From assembly GCA_000469685.2 (NCBI GenBank), contig LS997562.1, forward strand, positions 44,272,869-44,336,868: DNA of 64,000 nucleotides, given 5' to 3'. Source of the stretch: Haemonchus contortus (Eukaryota; Nematoda; Chromadorea; Rhabditida; Trichostrongylidae). Below are positions 35,700 to 48,430 of the stretch, in pieces. The notes beneath the pieces were generated by a model, which was not told the DNA's origin, did not search any database, and worked only from the letters and a program-made list of their open reading frames with translations. Numbering within the stretch: the first letter of the stretch is position 1; each line of letters starts with the position of its first letter. A program made the position numbers and the translations under genes.

Positions 35700-38600
35700 G
35701 GAATGGCTCGTTCAGTCTCGAACTTCCACGAAACAATTGCAAAACTTCCAGTGAGATTTCTGGCAAACATGCTCCTGCTTGACTGAAGCTAAATGATGAT
35801 TCAACAAAAGAGATAGTCATTTCTTGGTGCTTATAATGTTAGCAACAAGGTCGGACCCTAAGATCTGCTCCCATGGGTAGGTGAACAAACCGTGATCTTT
35901 GTACTGTGGACAGTTGTGACAGTTTGAGGAATCGATTGCCAAACTTGGTCAGATTGTCTTGACAAACTTTTGATACAATTAGAGCAGTACTTAAACCTCA
36001 AAACAAACTCTTCCCTGGAAGTGCTGCTTGCAAAACTTCATACAACTTTGATGGGAGTTAGAATTTCGCTAGCTATTGTACTCTTATGGGAAGTTACGCC
36101 TTACTCAACGTTCAGAGCACCCAATTCATATTACTCCCAAAGAAAATTGCAAAGGATTCGTCGTCTGACGCCTTAAAGAGAGCGCTCAGAACCGTGCAGA
36201 AACCATTTCATGACATTCTTTGGATGTTGTAAAGTTCATGTCGCCTAACCTTCTTCACTCTGTTCTTTCAGTACTTCGCGACTTGGAGTCTTTGCCGCCA
36301 AAGGGGTCGTGGAATCGCGACAGAAGGGTTTCTCATCTATGTACGGAAGTCCCCAGAGCAGTTAGAAGCTTTCCAAGAATTCATATAAAAGTTCACGGAA
36401 TCTGCCATGTACTCTTAAGTTGCTTCAGAATCAGTACTACTTTTCCAAATGAATCATATCTATGAGTTGCTGACGAGGTATTAAGCTCAAGAAATCCTCA
36501 CATCAAATGCTTTCTTACGTGACGTTTTCATTTGAATGAATATTTTAGGACGTTCAGCTAACAATAAAGATGGCTCAAAATAAGTCATGGGCCGCTGAAC
36601 TATGATGCAACGATAGATTTACACTATCGGGATTACTCTTCTTAATTTTCTGGGAGGGTGCATTTTTATATCAACGGCAGCAAGAAAGGCCAGAACTCCA
36701 ACTTTCCAACAGTCCCCTCCGAGTTTTGTAGTTTGAACTGACGTTGAACTGAAGGATGGAAACAATGCAGGGTCTTCAGATCTCGGTAACAACTTGGTGT
36801 TCAGAGAACGACGACCATTACAACAATGCGAAGAGAGCAACTTGAGCACAGATATGCACCTACATTTTTGTGGAGACGACAGAGTGAATCTAACTGCCCA
36901 GAAGTTACTCAGCAACATTTAGGGGCATACTTGAAGTTATTCAGTACACGTCAATAGCGAGGGAAGTCGAGAACTCCAATTTTGGTCTTAGTTACGACTG
37001 CCGGAATGATAGAGTCAGCTGATGGACACTCAGTCAAGAATTCGGTTGGATTCCGCGAGTAGCTAACAAATCGTAAAGCCATAGTTAAGTTGGTGCTCCT
37101 TAAGCACGGGTTTCTAGACAATGACACTTGACGTTATCTAGGCAGACATCGGTATGTAGACCGCCCTTAGCTGGAGGAACAAGTAACTGCTGTGCTGTGA
37201 AGATCAAGGAGAGGTGTTGTACCACGAAGTGATAAAGTGCGGAAATCAGTCAATGCTGAGGAGACTTTCACAACTCTCGCTGTCATCATTTCGTGTGACG
37301 ATCAGGGAGACGGAGACTGGGCCTTCGCAATACTACAAATTTTGGGGAGATGTTTCTTGTCCTTGGTCCTCTTCAGTACGCGCCCGTACAATTACAGACC
37401 TGTCCTCTTTTCCTCAGCTGGACGAGTATGACCAAACTGACGTCCTTGAGTTTGCCTCTAATTTCCGGTATCTGTGTCATGTCTTCAGTGTAAAGGACGG
37501 TTCCATCGCTGGAGGTGGGAGAGGCGTTGGAAGGAAGTGTTGGAGAGTGAAGAATGTATACGATGGTGGCGAATGAGGATGTGGTAGATGGAAATCGATG
37601 AGATCTTTCCCAGTTCAATCGACAGCGGATGACTTTGGGAAGAAAGTGGGAAAGATTGGTTCGTGACAGAGTTCCTGCAGTCCAAACAAGAAAATTGTTT
37701 AGGGCGTTACTGAGTCGCTGCCGGAAAAGGAACTAAAGCGCTCCGTCCCATTCCTAGAGGCTGTCGTCGAAAGAACTCTGCCCATTTGCTCAGTTAAAGA
37801 GCTCTGTCCTATTCCAGTGTATATCGAAAATCAGCTGATGTGGCCTCGTTGATCGATGTCAATAATGCACCAACAGTTATCGACTGATTTCCATGGGACG
37901 TTAAAAAGTACAAAACTACCGACGCCGCTTTGACAATGAATCTTCAAGGAGACGAAAGGCAAGCCTAACTGTTATTCGATGGATCATCTGGAGGAAACGC
38001 TGACGGGTAACTGAGCTCGAGAGATTCAAACTTTGGGAGGCCATTAACAGTGATGACAACCCTAGCAAAGATTGGAACAGTAAAGCCGGGGATGCAGTTC
38101 TCAAAATTGTCAACGCTGCTTCTCCGCCTTCGAGAAAATGGAAACAATGGGTGATAACTCGGATTGCTATCGTTGCATCACAGGATAGAAAGTTCGACGA
38201 CAAGAAAAGTAAATATATCTTCAGCGGGTTCCCCCTCCCCGAATAACAAGGACTAAGCGAAAGGAATAAGAAGAGCGGTGGCATCTCTCCCTTCTGGTGC
38301 TCAATCCCAAACAATCGACCTTGAAGCACCACAGTTCCGCCTGGATCCCATAAGAAATCTGATAATAGGCAAATTCATTTTAATGCAGAGGTACTGTTAT
38401 TATATTTTGTTTGTCAACCCTCTGAAAGGCAACTACGACCCAGGAGCTCAAAACGATCTCATTTTTCTACGCTTATAAAAAATGAAAGATGAATAATTAC
38501 ATCCTTCATGCCACTTTTCCAGCCCATTTGACTGAACTATCTGAATTATTCTAGTCCTGCCCATTCACTGTGGTGGTATCCGCCAAAAAAGTGAGTTTTT

Positions 38601-40170
38601 GCCCACTGTAATGTAATTTTTTTCGAATTTTGAGCGAACTTCCTCCTACCCTTCCATCTTTTGCACCCATCTTCACACCTATCTTCCCCATCCCTCGCTA
38701 TTACCTCGGCCGCCCTTCTTTTGCTCTAATTGTTCACTTACTGAACCTCTCCCTTTTACCTTGTTTGAACGACATTCAAATTTTACCAAAGACAAGCAAT
38801 AGTGGTGCGCAGCAAGGCACTACCGGATTACGTCGTTATCTTTTTTCCTACTAAATGAACACATGGACTGTATCTTACTGAGTACTTCTGCCATAAGTTG
38901 AATTGACATAAAAACTCTATCATCCTTATTTGGAAGTATTCCAACTTATTTGAGCCATCTTTTGTCAATAACTGAACGTCAATAAAGCAAAGACAAGGAA
39001 AAATTCAAAAGAAAAAACATTTTGAGTAGGGTTATGCTCAAGCTGAGCACCACCTCAACAACAGTGATTTTTTGAGAAGAGCAACTACGATTCTGAAGCA
39101 ACTTTAGAACATTGTGGATCGCCGTTAGCTTTTCTGAACTCCTGAAAAAAAACTCACTGCACTGGAAACAAGTGAATATAGATGGGTAACCGATCCATTG
39201 CAGATTCACGCTACCTATGGCAAAGAATCCAACCACGAAGTATTGGAAGTCCTGTCTGAAGTCGGTCGGCAAACATAAACCCTAGTTACACCAAAGAAAA
39301 CGACATGAAAAGGTTCGTGCACGATTAATAGCCTTCTTCAAAGCTTATCAAACAACGAGCCTCTGCAATTCCCTATGGAGGGCAATATAGAATGGGATTC
39401 CAAACATTGAACAAGAGAATAACATCCTATAAGGGCACATAAGCCAAGCGAAACTCCCAGTTTCCACAAAGATGCCGAAAGTTTTCAAAACAGCATTTTC
39501 AAAGAGAAGAGTGTTTTTGGGGTAAAGGAGCTGCTCCAAATGTGTCAACTTCCTTGAACAATTGACCGAATTTGACATCAGACCCCTTCAAGCGCCACGA
39601 CTATCCACTGAACAAAGCCACAAGTTGATCCTAGGCCACATGAGCAGATCCCGTTCCCCAAATTTCGCCATCGACCAATGGTTTGCAAAAACATAAGATC
39701 AGAAAAGAAGGCTCCAGGGGCTAGTAGTGGTGTTCGGGAACACTTTCGAGCTAGAGAGACTGAGTTTTCGGCTTGAGAACGAGAAAAGGGAAAACACCAC
39801 TGTGAGCGAAACTCCCCATACAAAAAAATGAAATGGAAAACTAATTGTCAGCAGGACTCCTTCACAGTGAGAGATTGCAAAAAAGGACATGAGAACGGAT
39901 AGTCTTCCGAGTTCCCCATCCCTAACCCAACCCCCCCCCCCCCCCCTGCTTGGATGAACTTTTACCCAATCAACCTTGTTGCTAACACTATAAGCACTGA
40001 AAAAGACTACCTCCTCTGATAATTCATCGTTCACTTTCGGTCAAGCTGAAGCAAGTTTTCCAGACACCTCTCTGAGGGTTGTGCAACTGCTGTGTAGAAG
40101 CTACAGTGTGAACGATCATACCAGTCATCCCATCTCGCGTCTGAGAAGAGCCATATCGTGTCCTCGAAGG
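35700..40170. other. no supported gene
   Basis: Several short frames occur (36220-36465 +, 36619-36918 -, 37214-37576 +, 37916-38332 -), none with a clear motif or consistent splice sites. The + strand text near 37440-37520 (FRYL...VKDGSI) faintly recalls the C-terminal part of non-LTR reverse transcriptases but is too weak to call. A 16-base C run is at 39931-39946. Confidence 0.35.
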
Positions 40171-40179
40171 CCTGCTGGT

Positions 40180-40446
40180 GCCTCGAAATCCGACAAAAAA
40201 ATGGTTGCGTGAGCCGGCAAGCACGAAAAGTCGGGCTCGACGTCGTCTGCAAAGTTAGTCTGCACCACCGAACAACGCAGAATGGTCCTTCCTGAGGCGA
40301 GTGGCTCCACGAATCCAACTGTGGCGAGCATCGGTCGCTAATGAGCCGTCTTCTTGCGATGGATAATTGCGAGACACAGGAGATGATACCCAGCAATCCA
40401 AGGCACACCCGATCCGAGGACCTCGAGAGTCGACTCCATCGGCAGG
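40180..40446 (-). repeat. dispersed repeat, inverted partner of 35376-35640
   Basis: Read on the - strand it starts CCGATGGAGTCGACTCTCGA and continues with TGTGCCTTGGATTGCTGGG, collinear with the + copy at 35.4 kb at perhaps three-quarters identity. The two copies diverge after the GTTnGTGCAGAC region. Confidence 0.55.
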
Positions 40447-41372
40447 AAACTGCGCGGGGATTCATTGCGGAAGGGTTAACTTCTGCAGAAGGGACACGCC
40501 CTTCTGAAACTCACGGAAAACTTAGGGTGGGCAGGTGACTGATGAGTTAGGGCGCCGAATTATTACCTAAACAAATTACATACGCTCATAAATATAAGAC
40601 TAGCCCTCCCCCTTAATTTATGAACATTCTCGAATCGTTATTCTCTAGTCTAGAGTTTAAAACACGATACTACTGATTCCCAGACTATTTTTAAAAGAGC
40701 AGTTCCTTTATACGCTATCTACATAGTGCTGTGGAAAAAACGGTCGCCTCCCTATAATCTTAACGAATCGGAGTGGCCCGACTAGGAAGATGCATTAGGT
40801 TTGTACTAACGAAACGTCAAAGTAGCGAAGGAAATTGAAAAGCCCCAATGAAATTTCCCCTTCGCTGAACCCAGCCCGCTCCCTCTCCCCGTCCCTCCTG
40901 TTCCTTATGCTAAAGTTTCCTTTGAAAAAAGCCAGTAGAAGACTGCTGAGGCCATTGCATCTATCCCTTACCCCCCCCCCCCCCCATTCCCCCTCCTCTT
41001 CCCTTTCCCCTTTCCCCTTTCTCCTATCACCTATTATACCCAGGTTTGTGGGCACTAGAATTGAATATCAAAAGACAACTGCCATTTTTGCTTTTCTGAC
41101 AACCAGACTGTTAGCTGCGACCGCTTAAACAACTACTAGAGAATGACGACCGGGAATTCTTACCTAACAAATAGCCCCGACAATGTTAAAATCAAAGAAA
41201 TACTAATATACTCAAATAATACTAACAAAACCTAAATACTGTACAACTTGATTAGATTACCTAAACTCATTATAACTACGATTCAAACTATACCCTACAG
41301 TAAAAATCTGAAGGCTCAAAGAGAAAGTTTTAGTGAAAACCAAAAAATTCTATATAGCGCCCTTCTCACCAG

Positions 41373-42168
41373 TCACCATCTACTACAAAAAAATCGTCGT
41401 CCTCGTCCTCGTGCTGGATGCTCCTCTCGACCGGACGCTTCACCTAAAAATGGGAACATATTATTCTGAGAACCGACATGCTTCGAAAAGCTGAAGGTTT
41501 TCACCTTCCATAAAAGATGCTTCGATAGACTTAATCTCGCCACCGGCCAGTCGCTGTAAAGCAGCACATCTGAGGTCATGCTGCATATCGGGTGGTGCCA
41601 AGGGAGACTTGAAGAAGTCCAGAGATGTGGTTGCTTCGGAGAGTCGTGGTGCCGAAGGACGTCGAAGAAGCGGTCTCAGAAGAACGTCCAAGCCCAATTG
41701 TGTCGCAAGGAAATCGAAATTTAGTGGCGGCAGGGCACCGAGGAAGTCAGGCGTCGCTGAAGAACATCGAAGAATAATGGTGCTGTGACAATGTCGGGCT
41801 CGAAGTGTAGGGGTGCTTCACTCTGAAAATGACACAATTCGTTTCACGTCAGAGAACAAGTGACGAGTCAATATGCACTATTCGAAACGACTGATGGCCA
41901 ACTCACACGTGAAGGAAGACGTTTCCCATGAACTGTTCGATACGGTTCGGCCAAAAAAGGTACTGCGTAGCCGTGGCTCCAACAATCTTGAGCCGATCAA
42001 GAAAGCGACCACCTCAAAAGAGTTTCCTTTTTCGATTATTCATATTACCTAGAGAGAACCAAGCCCATCTCGAATGTGGAGTGCCTTACCATGGAGCTTA
42101 ATGCCACCGATCCTCCTTGAGAGACTGCCATTAATTGAGAATAAGCAGTCGGCGGTGGCATTGGCGAG
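41373..42168 (-). CDS. unidentified spliced gene candidate (3' exons), reading frame unresolved
   Basis: Four - strand segments have good splice borders: 42090-42168 (ttttcag acceptor, ATG|gtaagg donor), about 41908-42022 (donor gtgagt), 41505-41756 or up to 41822 (acceptor ttcttcag or attttcag; donor gtgaaa) and 41373-41443 (acceptor tttttag). One phase-consistent path gives SPMPPPTAYSQLMAVS..., a Leu/Ala/Pro-rich stretch with APPDMQHDLRCAALQRL, and a short Arg/Gly-rich end (ARGRGRR). A second path, also open, gives IVGATATQYLFWPNRIEQFM. Two open paths through low-complexity text mean the product cannot be named. Upstream open stretches with short imperfect repeats occur at 42660-42800 and may belong to it. 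An RNA-binding or translational regulator is a guess only. Confidence 0.35.
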
Positions 42169-42655
42169 CTGAAAATGACATATTGAACAGACAGAGAAGA
42201 AAACTTCCATAAACAAGTTTCCCTACCATGACCGTTTTGTGGCGATCCTAGTCCCGTGAAGAAGCAAAAAGCCGTCGCGCGCCCATATGGTCTGAAACTG
42301 ACGGGACAAGAGTAAATCCCCAAATGGGCATGGTGCGACGGGTTGCTCTTCGGAAGGCTTGCCGACCTAAATCGCTGGTAATGAGTGAGTAGAGTAATAC
42401 TATAAATGACGGTATTCAGCAAGAAAACGCACCCCTGACCCTCACAGGGATCGCTCTCTTACAGAATCGGCTGCACCTTCCGGAACTGCCGCTGCTAGAG
42501 CGAGCTGAAATTGTGAAAGTTACTTCCGGTCTCACTAGAAGCGTTTTGCAAGACGGCAAGACGTACCATTTGTCCTCATTTGGACCGCAGTATGCTCTTC
42601 TTCTCAACATAAACTCTGCATCGACCGCAACCGTTCCCGGTGGTCGTCCCACTCG

Positions 42656-42790
42656 TGGATAGCCCGTTGTTGAACGCTTAGACGAGTTGCCGTTCCGTTG
42701 GGGGATAGCTCGTTGTTGAACGCTTGGACGAGTTGTCAGTCCACTGGTGGATAGCTCGTCGTTGAACGCTTGGGCGGGGTTTCGTCGACG
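42656..42790 (-). repeat. coding-like tandem repeat, ~45-bp unit, three copies
   Basis: GGATAGCCCGTTGTTGAACG, GGATAGCTCGTTGTTGAACG and GGATAGCTCGTCGTTGAACG recur about every 45 bases, each followed by CTTnGnCGnG. On the - strand the frames stay open through all copies and would encode Ser/Arg/Gln-rich repeats (FNDELSTSGL-like or VQRRAIHQ-like). It may be part of the unidentified - strand gene. Confidence 0.6.
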
Positions 42791-42899
42791 CCATCCCTGC
42801 AAGAGCTTCGAGGAGAACAAGCACAAAAAATCCGGCCAAATGCAGATGTTGCATTTGAAGATCGGTGACGAAACTGGTGAGCTCAAGTTCTTCCCCATT

Positions 42900-43960
42900 T
42901 TGGGGTTTGCCCACCTATGCAGACTGTAAAAAATCGAAGTGGTGAGGACTGCGCCTTCGGCTAGGCAGCTTCAACACCGATCAGAGAAAGCAAAACTACT
43001 TCCACACTTCAGACAGCCCAACAAGACCATGAAAGACGTCTCCAGATCATATGCTTTTGAAAAAAAAAACGGAGAAACTATTAGGTATCGCTGAAGTGTG
43101 ACAGCAGCCATAAATGTATCAAGGAAAGGGCTTAGTCTGTGAGATCTCCGCAGCGACGTAGTTGGCCGCTAGACTTTTCTCTCCATTTCCAGAAGAAGGG
43201 GCGATCGAGCTGAAGATTCATCGGTCATCGGCTCTCCGTCGATCGGTTGCTTTAATTAACAGAAACAGCTGTGAATCGTCGCATTTTATCTTCTCCTTCG
43301 GTACGCGTTGCTCCGAGATTCCAGTATTGAAATATTCTGCACCATTGCTGTCTCCATGACCACCATCTAAGTGCAGCCGTAGCTGTTTTCGTGTTCCTTG
43401 TCAGCCCCATAACCCTATCTGAGCTCCGTCGTACATCCTTTAAATCATCGAAATGACCTCCTCAGGTAACGAAACTTCTCCCCGAACTTCCACGGCCAGT
43501 GGCAGCGGTTCCGCAGCGACTTTCCGTATTCTTCCAATGAGAATTTAAATCTTCCCCTTCACGTCACGCGATCGCGGGCGGCGAGCGCGACACGCCGTTC
43601 GGGGAGAACATGCCAAACCCGCCCTCTTCACAACCATTCGTCAAGTGCTGCTGTGCCTGAGCTCCTTCAGTTCCGTTGCGGTGCTGCTTCCCAAACCTGA
43701 AATACGTAAATTTTTGAAATATCCTCAATCCAACAATACAAACAGTTCACGGAGCGATTCCAGGTGGTTAAATTGAAGAAATCGACACAACATGAGGATT
43801 GAATGCAGAGAAGAGAGAATGAAGAATGTGATTGAATTAGACGAAAACAACTGCTTGAACAAAGAGAAGTGACAAAGAACAGCCGACGATGATTTTATGG
43901 AGGTAAAAAAACTAGGCACAAAAATCCTTACTATATATGAATCACAAATGTCTGTTTGTC
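42900..43960. other. possible additional - strand exons, not resolved
   Basis: On the - strand a good acceptor (cgtatttcag) at about 43698 opens a Gly/Gln-rich frame (EGAQAQQHLTNGCEEGGFGM) to about 43560. Another acceptor (gaatcttcag) near 43214 opens PSSGNGEKSLAANYVAAEIS. They may belong to the gene candidate at 41.4-42.2 kb, but donors are poor and phases could not be joined. I therefore do not call them as exons. Confidence 0.3.
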
Positions 43961-44089
43961 CGTGACTGTCTTATGTGGCACCGTTTGGAAATCAATTAGA
44001 ACAGCTCACAGGTTGGAACAAGGGGGACTCCTCGAGTACAAGTGGCTCAAGCTACTCTCTGCCCAATAAGGGCAGGGCGTGCGCGAAAA

Positions 44090-44712
44090 GTGCAGCTCAC
44101 TAGAAATCTGTAACTCCTGCTCTCCTGGGCGTAGAGTATTCAAATTTGGCAGAGATGCACGCGGCAAGATGGAAAAACTAGTGGGAGGTGACAGATGTAG
44201 ACTTCACCCACTGGGTTGGGTTTCCGCTAAAGTATTTGATTTGAACCTGGAGCGTTCGAATTTGGCAGAGATGCAGGCAATAAGATGGGAAAACTAATGG
44301 CAGGTGGCAGGTGTAGACTCTACCCACTGAGGTCGGGGTTTTTGCGAAAATAGTTAATTTGGACGTTGAGCATAAAAATTAGGCAGAGATGTAGGCGGCA
44401 AAGTGAGAAAACTAATGGCACGTAGCGAGTGTAGACTTCGCCCATTGGGGCGGGGTTTCTACAAAAATAGTTATTTTCGACCAGGGACGTCCAAATTTGG
44501 CAGAGATGTAGGCGGCAAAATGGGAAAACTAATGGCAGGTGTAAATTCCGCGACTGGGGGCGGGGTTCAAAAAGAGTCAATTTGGATCTGGCGCGTCCAA
44601 ATTTGGCAGAGATGTAGCCGGCAATTTGGTAAAGCTAATAGTAGGTGACGGGTGTAGATTCCGCTCACTAGGGACGGGGTTTGCGCCAAAACTGATTCTT
44701 TTTGTTAATTTG
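44090..44712 (+). repeat. tandem repeat array, five units of ~115 bp
   Basis: TTTGGCAGAGATG or a close variant starts at about 44148, 44263, 44382, 44499 and 44605 (steps of 106-119 bp). Each unit continues with GGCAAnATGGGAAAACTAATGG, GGTGTAGACT, a CACTGGGGGCGGGGTTT word and an AATTTGGAC end. Preceded by ATATATGAATCACAAATGTC text. The array stops shortly before duplicated block A. Confidence 0.85.
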
Positions 44713-44825
44713 GACATGCTTATCATGATTTTTGCGTAAAATTTCATCAAGCAATATATTGGCCGACGAGATCATCGATTGGTATGCTATCATTTGCCTA
44801 CTATAACGGTGCAGATAAATAATCA

Positions 44826-46090
44826 AGAAGCAGCTAGGTTCCCATTTCATCTTCAGTGAAGTACAGTATTCCACAATGGTAAGGGGTAAACAAGAAAGTG
44901 AGTGATTTTCATAGTCCTTTCCTGATTCTTCAGATTGTGTCGGATAATATATGGGTAAACGATTGTAAATGGTTGCCAAATGCAGTTTGCTAGAAATGTG
45001 TGCTCTCGACAGACGGCTATGTCGCTATTAGTGGATGGGAGAACGGTATTCTCCATTTTTTCGGAAGAGGGTGTTTAATGAGTTGCTAAGACAATTACAC
45101 AGTTTATCTTCGGAGAAATTAATATACCAGAACCCATTAGACAAGCACGGTATCGTGCGTAGGCCAACTTGCTTTCTCAAAAAAAAAAAGGAAAATGCGA
45201 GATTATTTGATGTTCAGAAACCAGTTTGGTACCAGTAAAAGACTACTAGGAAGATGGATAATGAAAACTGAAGAGAGTTCATACCAATCAGAAAGTTTAA
45301 GAGTAAATAGTTGTAGTCCATCGATTAAAAAAGGAAACAAAGGCAAAAAATGAGTCGAAAAATAACAGTCAGCCGAAAGATAATGTTTCCAACTGGGAGC
45401 AAGGTACATAGTTGCAGTCAATGGTGGCAAACCAGCCATGATCGAATGGGTCAAAAGTTATGACAAGAATTCGAAGTCTAATTGACACGAATAACACTTT
45501 GAAGCGACATTTTAACCTTGCATAAACCAGCACCAGTATCGCTGTTGCCACCGATTAGGACAGTTTCAAGATGCATGGATAAACCTTTTTATGAGCTGTA
45601 GTGAGGCAATGTTCGTCAAACCCAGGAATTTGTTTTCTAGTGGATCGATCCGAGGAGGCATCCGTTCTGAATGCTTATTCCAATGTAGATAATCTTGCAG
45701 CACCAGCTGCTTCTGAGGAGTCTACTGTCGGGTTGCCTTTGACTTGCAGGCTCTGTCGATGAGTGAGTGGTCAGGGAAAATAAAGATAATTGGGGAGAAC
45801 TTTCTAAGGACTTAGATAAACTGGGTGAAAGTTAAGAACCCCTAATACCTCGGCTTGACTCAAACTGGAACGAGGAGAAGGAAAATCGGAAGATGCAGAT
45901 AAAACAGTGAAGTTTGATCGATGAACGGACCGAGACCAGCAAACGGTTGAGGATCGATCCGCCTGCACTTTGAACTTCGCACTGAGCAGTGATGAGCGAA
46001 AGGGTGCGCAGTCTATTGAATTACAGGATGCTTTTTGCTTTGTTTGACTCCGGAAAAATGTAGGAAATGATAGACGTCCATGCAGCAGTA
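44826..46090. repeat. duplicated block, copy A
   Basis: Collinear with 56957-58205 in the same orientation, with high identity by eye: shared text runs from GCTAGGTTCCCATTTCAT through AACGATTGTAAATGGTTGCC and GGATCGATCCGAGGAGGCAT to the CGGAAAAATGTAGGAAATGA end. No intact reading frame is conserved between copies. The right part resembles the text before the non-LTR fragment at 61.0-61.1 kb, so part of the block is old retroelement. Confidence 0.85.
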
Positions 46091-48430
46091 CCGTGCGCAA
46101 CTGAGACAGAAAGACAAGCAGAGTTATTATCACACCTATGCACCCCTCACAATTGAGTGAATAAATGCAGCATACAGGTGAGTTTTGTAAAATTGGATGA
46201 GGGACAGAGATAATTGGTGAAAATGTATTAGGGGTTCAAAAAGTTTTGAAAAAAATTACGCCTCACAACTGTGTACACTTATCCCCGAACGCGCTGAAGC
46301 AGGACTGATCCGAGAGCAGGGAAGGGGCGTTGTTGATCGATCAATATTACGACCGACCAGTATTTGACTTCGCTGTTCGAAGTAAGAAATCATCATTTGA
46401 ACGACATGCGATCGACACTTAGAGCCTTCTGCTTCAACATTTGATCGCTTCGACACTCAAACTTGGAATTGGATACGGTTGCTGATGGGTAGCAGGGCGA
46501 CTCTCTCTCTTGCCACCTACCATAAATGGCACGATTGCTTCCTCTAAGAAGAGGTCTGCTTCGACGGGTTTCGCCCCCATATACCGACACTGTTCTAGCC
46601 TCCCGTCAGAGCAAAGTCAGGAAAGTTCCAGGAAATGCTTCCACGAGTTCTACTCAAAAGTCATTCTCCAAGGCAGTATTCTCTGCAATATCCGCACTTC
46701 CTGACTAAGCAGGAGCGTCCAGTGCGAGTCGGAGTGTGTCAGAAGGTCTACAACTGTACGCGAACGTCGACTCAACCGACTTCATTATTGCTCAGGATGG
46801 AAGTCGACGTCTTTAGAAGTTCATACAGGTAATCGCAAAGCATACCAGTTGATATAGGACAACAGTTCGCAACGAGGTGCTCACGCCAAGAAGGGCACAA
46901 GCTCATTCTTCCTCTGCCGGTCTTTACTGCGAGATCCTACCAGAATGTACTGATGTGTACATAAGGGCATTCTGAGAGGGTAAAAAACTGAGTCAGATGA
47001 GCTTTTGAGCCCCTATCTAACGCCGACCGCAATTTTCGGTTGTGACGGACAATGCTGGACTTTCCCACGCGAGGACGTCGATGGAGGAGCTGGAAAGGCT
47101 TGGTACAATCTGACAAGCAAACTCCCACATAGGGCGCTGATTTTCAAATGCTTAGAGGCGAGTCTCTTAGCCACGGAACAATAGTTCTTCGCCTGAGGAT
47201 AATAGGGGGAGGGGGGGGGGGGGGGGGATTGTTGATATCAAATCGATGAATAGATAGTACGGTGCACCAGATTGGTGTGGCTGGGGAGGGTGGTGGTTTA
47301 AAGTTCAAAGTCCACCCTTCGACAATGAGCCACTGTTACCGAACGGGGAGGCATTGGAACAGGACAAGAAGAAGGAAGGGCATGTTATAAACGCGGAGCA
47401 GCAAAAAAAACGAATTCAGATAATCATAAAGTAGTGATAAAGAGTAAGATGAATTAGAAATGAAAGTTTCCTTTTTCAGTCCAAATACGAGCTAATTAAA
47501 ACAGGAAATAGTTTCCAGATGGAGGAAACCAGTATAACCATATAGATGAAGAACTCAGTGCACAAAAAAAAAGATGAAGAGATTAAGTGATCAAAAGAGA
47601 ACTTTTCAGCGAGCTCCCTTACTATTTGGCTTTGATGACAGCTGGATAAAATGGCAAACTCATGTTTGGCCATATTTTCACTACCTACTCAACAGACTTT
47701 AAAGGTAATGGCGACAACTCCGAGAAGGTAGCGATTGAAACATCAGAGGTAAAAAGCGAATTGATGGCACATTTTTCAAATACATTTGGAAGTCATGAAA
47801 AGGATCACTGAAATGGCAAATCCAGCCACTTATAGGAATCTCAAAGACCAAAACAAAGGGAACGAATAACTGATTTACAGAGTAAATTTGAGAACAATAA
47901 AAAGAATATATCTTGACTTTTTTCTTTTGGTTTCTTGACTTACATGGATAACAACAAGCCAACTATTTTAAAAGCCATCATTTTTTCTAAAGAGGTCTTA
48001 AAGCAAAATCGATCTCAGGTGGCCGAAATCAGTAACAAGCGGTTCAGCGGATGTGGTACGATGGCAATGAAGGCAACTATGAGATGCGTATGATCCGGGT
48101 ATCGAATTCCGGATCAAAACTCGTTTAAGGAGAACAGATTGCTCACCCCTACAAGATTGGCTGATCAAGAGGTGACTGCTATCCGTGGGTGTGTCACCAT
48201 TATAAAAAACCTTGGGAGCTGCTGTTCCAAGAATTTTTTTTCAAGTTTCAAAGCGGAGTTATAGTGCCGTTGCTGAGCCACTCCTCCTCGCTTGAGATGA
48301 AATCTCAGCTCTGATAACCTGATCTAGCTTCTATGAAGGATCTTTTATTCTCTGCAAGTTCGATCTAGGGAATAGAAAACACGATATGCAGTGAGGCCGG
48401 CCTAGGTTATTGTCTAGGTTGAAGACTCAT
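46091..48430. other. no supported gene
   Basis: A - strand open stretch around 46430-46600 (text such as VEADLFLEEAIVPFMVGGKR) looks exon-like, but a second frame is open there too and splice borders are poor. A 17-base G run is at 47211-47227. Otherwise nothing recognised. Confidence 0.3.

Noticed and set aside
44090..44712. CRISPR array
   Set aside because: Units are about 115 bp, diverged throughout and without constant-repeat/unique-spacer structure; the genome is animal.
45203..45454. Conserved - strand frames in blocks A and B (MTHSIMA...-type) as a duplicated gene
   Set aside because: The frames are similar only because the DNA is duplicated; stops and indels differ between copies and the neighbouring frames do not continue.
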